From contig NC_007777.1 of assembly GCF_000013345.1 (NCBI RefSeq), positions 1,054,001 to 1,118,000 of the forward strand: a stretch of DNA of 64,000 nt, read 5' to 3'. A model generated the notes under the pieces. That model searched no databases. It had not been told where the DNA came from and worked only from the letters and a program-made list of their open reading frames with translations. This stretch comes from Frankia casuarinae. GTDB taxonomy: Bacteria; Actinomycetota; Actinomycetes; Frankiales; Frankiaceae. The translations under genes and the position numbers were made by a program. This document shows, piece after piece, positions 60,502 to 64,000 of the stretch. Within the stretch, counting starts at the first letter, position 1. Each line of letters starts with the position of its first letter.

Positions 60502-63057
60502 GTGCAGACGACCTTCCTGAGAGTCGTCACCGAGGCCGGTGCGGCCACCGTGCCGGCCGAGGCGCAGTTCATCGTCGGCCGTGCCCGGACCGCCGACTAC
60601 GTCATAGCGGACAGCCGGGTCTCCCGTCGCCATCTCCTCCTTGAGCAGACCGGCAGCGGGTGGGTTGTTCGGGACATCAGTTCCAACGGCACCTGGATCG
60701 ACGGGCAGCGCATGCCCGAGACCGTCCCGGTGCACGGTGAGGTGCGGCTTCGTCTCGGCACTCCGACCGGGCCCGAGGTCGTCATCCATCCCCAGGTGCC
60801 GGAAGGCCGCAGGCCGCTGGACGAGCCGGAGTACGACCCCGGTTACGACATGCAGACGATGCTGCCCAATGCCGCCGGTTACTCTCCGCCACGGCCCACG
60901 GGCTCCTCGCGAGGTGGGCGCGGGACCTCGCATCAGGGGCCGACCGATCCGTCCCAGCGCGGGCACGACTACGACGACCAGGACCAGGGCGAACGGGTGA
61001 GTGGCGTCACCAGCCTCGAGCAGGAGCACGAGCGGCGAACCACCTATCGGCTGCGCCCGGGCACGATGTCGATCGGCCGTGCCCGCGACAATGACATCGT
61101 CATTACCGACCTGCTCGCCTCCCGCCGGCACGCCGAGCTCTACATCGGCCGGTCCGGCCTGCAGATCGCCGACCTCGACTCCGCCAACGGCGTGTTCGTC
61201 AACGGTCGTCGGATCAACCGGGCGTCCGTCGGCCAGGGCGACGTCATCGCCGTCGGTCACCACGTCTTCCAGCTTGAGGGCGACCAACTCGTCGAGTACA
61301 TCGACTCCGGTGACGTCAGCTTCGAGGCCGACGCCCTGAACGTCTGGGCCGGTCAGAAGCAGCTCATGCACGACATGACGTTCAAGCTGCCCGGCCGGGC
61401 GCTGCTGGGCGTCGTCGGGCCGTCCGGGGCGGGCAAGTCGACGCTGCTCAACGCGCTCACCGGCTTCCGCCCCGCGGACAAGGGCACCGTGCGCTACGCC
61501 GGCCGGGACCTCTACTCCGAGTACGACGAACTGCGGCGCCGGATCGGCTACGTGCCGCAGGAGGACCTGCTGCACACCTCGCTCACCGTCCGCAAGGCGC
61601 TCGAGTTCGGCGCCGAGCTGCGCTTCCCGCCGGACGTCACGAAGGCGGAGCGGCGCACCCGGGTCGATGAGGTGCTCGCCGAGCTGGGCCTCACCCAGCA
61701 CGCCAACACCCAGGTCTCCCGGCTGTCCGGCGGCCAGCGCAAGCGGACCTCGGTGGCCTTGGAGCTGCTGACCCGGCCGACCCTGCTCTACCTCGACGAG
61801 CCGACCTCCGGCCTCGACCCGGGCATGGACAAGAACGTCATGGAGTCGCTGCGCAAGCTCGCGGACGACGGCCGGACGGTCATCGTGGTCACCCACAGCG
61901 TCGCCCAACTCGATCTGTGCGACTACATCCTCGTCCTCGCTCCCGGCGGCTATGTGGCCTACTTCGGTCCGCCGCAGGACGCGCTGCCCTTCTTCGGTAA
62001 GCGGGACTACCCGGACGTCTTCCTCACCCTGGAGGCGACGCCCGGGGCCGAGTCGGCAGCCAAGTTCCGCAACTCGCGCTACTACGTGCCCGCCTCGATC
62101 ACCGCTCCGTCGGCCCGGCCGGCTCCCGAGGAGCTGCCGTCCCTGCGGCAGCAGTCGGTGATCTCGCAGCTCGTGACGCTGAGCCGACGAACAATGGCGG
62201 TCGTCGCATCCGACAAGTCATACCTGCGGCTCATCATCGCTTTCCCGTTCCTGCTCGGGCTGATACCCAGGGCCATCGGCGGGAACTTTGATCTCACGGC
62301 CGAACAGGCCAAACAGTTCTCGCCGAACTCGGATGCCCCGACAGTTCTTTTGATCATGGTTCTCTGTGCCTGTTTCATGGGCATGGCGAACTCGGTCAGA
62401 GAGATCGTCAAGGAACGGGCGATCTATCGAAGAGAGAGAGCCATCGGTCTGTCCCGGACCGCGTATGTCGGTTCGAAGATCCTCGTTCTTATCGTGATCA
62501 CTGTCGCCCAGGCGATCCCGTTCACGTTGATCGGTCTTGCCGGGCGAACGCCGGACAGGGGCGTCGTGCTCGGGAACGCCCTGCTCGAACTGCTCATCGC
62601 CGTGATCGTGGTCTCGCTTGCGTCGGCCATGCTCGGGCTGGTGATCTCGGCGATGGTCGACAACGCGGACAAGACCATGCCGCTCCTGGTGTTGATCACC
62701 ATGGCCCAGCTCATCTTCAGCGGTGGCATCGTGCCGGTGAAGGGCACGCCCGGTCTGGAGCAGATCAGCTACATCGCGCCGGCCCGCTGGGGCTTCGCGT
62801 CGATGGCCTCGGTCGGTGACCTGAACCGCATCACCCTGGCCGGCGTGCTGCGGCCGGACAACCAGAAGCCGGTGAACCCGAAGGTCGTTGACGACCCCTT
62901 CTTCGACCACAGCGCTTCGGCGTACCTCACCGACATCGTCGCCGGTCTCGTCGTCGGCGTCTTCCTCGTGATCATCACCTCCCTCCTGATTCGCCGGATG
63001 GACCCGAAGACCGTCAAACGCGCCGCCGCCGCACCGGTCAGCGGCCCACCCCGCTAG
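60502..63057 (+). CDS. FHA-FHA-ABC transporter with ABC2-type membrane domain (Rv1747-like)
   Basis: The GTG at 60502 has AGGGGGAA five bases upstream; the protein is 851 aa. Two FHA domains bind phosphothreonine: FHA1 (6-98; VGRA, SRRH, SSNGTWI) and FHA2 (180-262; IGRARDND, SRRH, SANGVFVNG). The ABC domain (about 275-500) has Walker A GPSGAGKST (306-314), signature LSGGQRKR and Walker B LLYLDEPTSG. About six membrane helices fill 570-840 (ABCG type). M. tuberculosis Rv1747 has this architecture, is phosphorylated by PknF and exports a lipid or oligosaccharide. MQTMLP (Thr119) between the FHA domains is a possible kinase site. No kinase gene is adjacent. Confidence 0.93.
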   Translation: MQTTFLRVVTEAGAATVPAEAQFIVGRARTADYVIADSRVSRRHLLLEQTGSGWVVRDISSNGTWIDGQRMPETVPVHGEVRLRLGTPTGPEVVIHPQVPEGRRPLDEPEYDPGYDMQTMLPNAAGYSPPRPTGSSRGGRGTSHQGPTDPSQRGHDYDDQDQGERVSGVTSLEQEHERRTTYRLRPGTMSIGRARDNDIVITDLLASRRHAELYIGRSGLQIADLDSANGVFVNGRRINRASVGQGDVIAVGHHVFQLEGDQLVEYIDSGDVSFEADALNVWAGQKQLMHDMTFKLPGRALLGVVGPSGAGKSTLLNALTGFRPADKGTVRYAGRDLYSEYDELRRRIGYVPQEDLLHTSLTVRKALEFGAELRFPPDVTKAERRTRVDEVLAELGLTQHANTQVSRLSGGQRKRTSVALELLTRPTLLYLDEPTSGLDPGMDKNVMESLRKLADDGRTVIVVTHSVAQLDLCDYILVLAPGGYVAYFGPPQDALPFFGKRDYPDVFLTLEATPGAESAAKFRNSRYYVPASITAPSARPAPEELPSLRQQSVISQLVTLSRRTMAVVASDKSYLRLIIAFPFLLGLIPRAIGGNFDLTAEQAKQFSPNSDAPTVLLIMVLCACFMGMANSVREIVKERAIYRRERAIGLSRTAYVGSKILVLIVITVAQAIPFTLIGLAGRTPDRGVVLGNALLELLIAVIVVSLASAMLGLVISAMVDNADKTMPLLVLITMAQLIFSGGIVPVKGTPGLEQISYIAPARWGFASMASVGDLNRITLAGVLRPDNQKPVNPKVVDDPFFDHSASAYLTDIVAGLVVGVFLVIITSLLIRRMDPKTVKRAAAAPVSGPPR

Positions 63058-63083
63058 GCCCCTTGCCTATCCAGAGGTATAAA

Positions 63084-63650
<567 letters not shown>

Positions 63651-63712
63651 GGTTCGAGTATCCTGCCGGGCTCGTCCGCGATCTGTGCATAACCGACTCC
63701 TCTCGCCGGCTT

Positions 63713-63765
63713 CCTTGCCTGTCCAGAGGCTTTTGTGCCTGATGTATCCCGCTGGATGGGCAAGG
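63713..63765. terminator. Dispersed hairpin element, copy C (inverted)
   Basis: The arms at 63713-63726 and 63752-63765 pair with two G-U wobbles. The sequence is the reverse complement of copy B, including the loop (TTTTGTGCC). It lies just past the minus-strand stop at 63769, as a terminator would, and upstream of the AbiEi remnant. Confidence 0.85.
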
Positions 63766-63768
63766 AGC

Positions 63769-64000
63769 TCAGCCGGCGTTCCAACGGGCGTGGCCGTTGA
63801 ACCCGCCGGTAGTGGTGAGCTTGCGGTCACCATCGTTCAGATCGTCCGGATTCAGAACGTAGAGCTGCCGGTCATCGGGGTTCGTGGGATTGCGCTGCCC
63901 GCTGAAGGCGATGCGACCGTCCGGCGCGTAGGCCGGGTCCTGGTCGTCCCCGCGCACCCGGGTGAGCTGCCGGGCGTCGGTGCCGTCCGAGTTCATCTCG
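63769..64000 (-). CDS. TolB/PD40 beta-propeller protein, C-terminal part (cut by window edge)
   Basis: The frame is open to the end of the window; only the last ~77 residues are visible. They contain WD40-like PD40 repeat features (MNSDGTDARQLTRVRGDDQD; PAYAPDGRIAFSG; DDRQLYVLN; GHARWNAG at the end). TolB-type propellers act in the envelope or as sensor domains. The N-terminal domains are outside the window, so the full function cannot be judged. It ends at hairpin copy C. Confidence 0.75.
   Translation of the reverse strand, partial: EMNSDGTDARQLTRVRGDDQDPAYAPDGRIAFSGQRNPTNPDDRQLYVLNPDDLNDGDRKLTTTGGFNGHARWNAG

Overview
The window is about 72% GC and densely coded. Its gene content is that of a high-GC actinomycete: a DUF4193 zinc-ribbon protein, a DUF2993 (LmeA-type) lipoprotein-like protein, an Rv1747-like FHA-ABC transporter, an LpdA-like flavoprotein beside GlpD, and a large LuxR-type (LAL) ATPase. 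A Frankia-type or closely related genome is my best guess. This is an inference from style and content, not a database match.

Layout. (1) 1-2.0 kb: the end of an integrated element. A large serine recombinase, cut by the window edge, has a reading frame that runs antisense through a tRNA-Leu(UAG) gene. (2) 2.1-4.9 kb: a minus-strand redox/copper block (SCO1/SenC lipoprotein, MauE/DoxX-type membrane protein, DsbA-like oxidoreductase, hairpin, Bcp peroxiredoxin). (3) 5.3-16.2 kb: housekeeping and accessory genes (DUF3618 protein, flippase-like membrane protein, RsbW-type ATPase, two proline/glycine-rich proteins, GroES-like protein, DUF4193 protein, LAL regulator, DUF6458-like membrane protein). 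(4) 16.9-37.1 kb: a LuxR-type regulator, a 1.5-kb gene-free leader, and then a one-direction cluster. The cluster holds two giant PUFA-synthase-like polyketide synthases (NPD-NPD-KS-AT-ACP-ACP-KR and KS-AT-DH-PPTase), a discrete ACP, an alpha/beta hydrolase, a GT1 glycosyltransferase and a zinc-ribbon/methyltransferase protein. Together these look sufficient to make and glycosylate a long-chain, partly reduced acyl or polyketide lipid. (5) 37.2-44.1 kb: three minus-strand genes (HerA/VirB4-like ATPase, membrane protein with a degenerate P-loop and TraG/VirD4-like features, AbiEi-type protein), a candidate uncharacterised defence or DNA-handling system. (6) 44.7-58.3 kb: L,D-transpeptidase-like protein, short 6-phosphogluconate dehydrogenase, LpdA-like flavoprotein, two GlpD-type dehydrogenases, a paired acyl-CoA dehydrogenase operon, and a TetR-GlpD unit divergent from an alkyl-DHAP-synthase-like flavoprotein, followed by an atypical SDR. 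This part looks like glycerol-3-phosphate/ether-lipid/fatty-acid metabolism. (7) 58.5-64 kb: DUF2993 protein, FHA-FHA-ABC exporter, a broken AbiEi-like gene with a 4-bp microsatellite, and the end of a TolB/PD40-type gene.

Repeats are a strong theme. There are many short tandem repeats (4-, 9-, 10-, 15-, 18-, 24- and 45-bp units), a nearly identical 272-bp ACP duplication, three perfect long hairpins (one of them inside a coding region), and a dispersed hairpin element present three times at gene ends. Two of those copies face each other around the AbiEi remnant.

No CRISPR array, rRNA operon or insertion-sequence transposase was seen. Start codons were chosen by Shine-Dalgarno (SD) spacing and family length where possible; the alternatives are stated in the entries.
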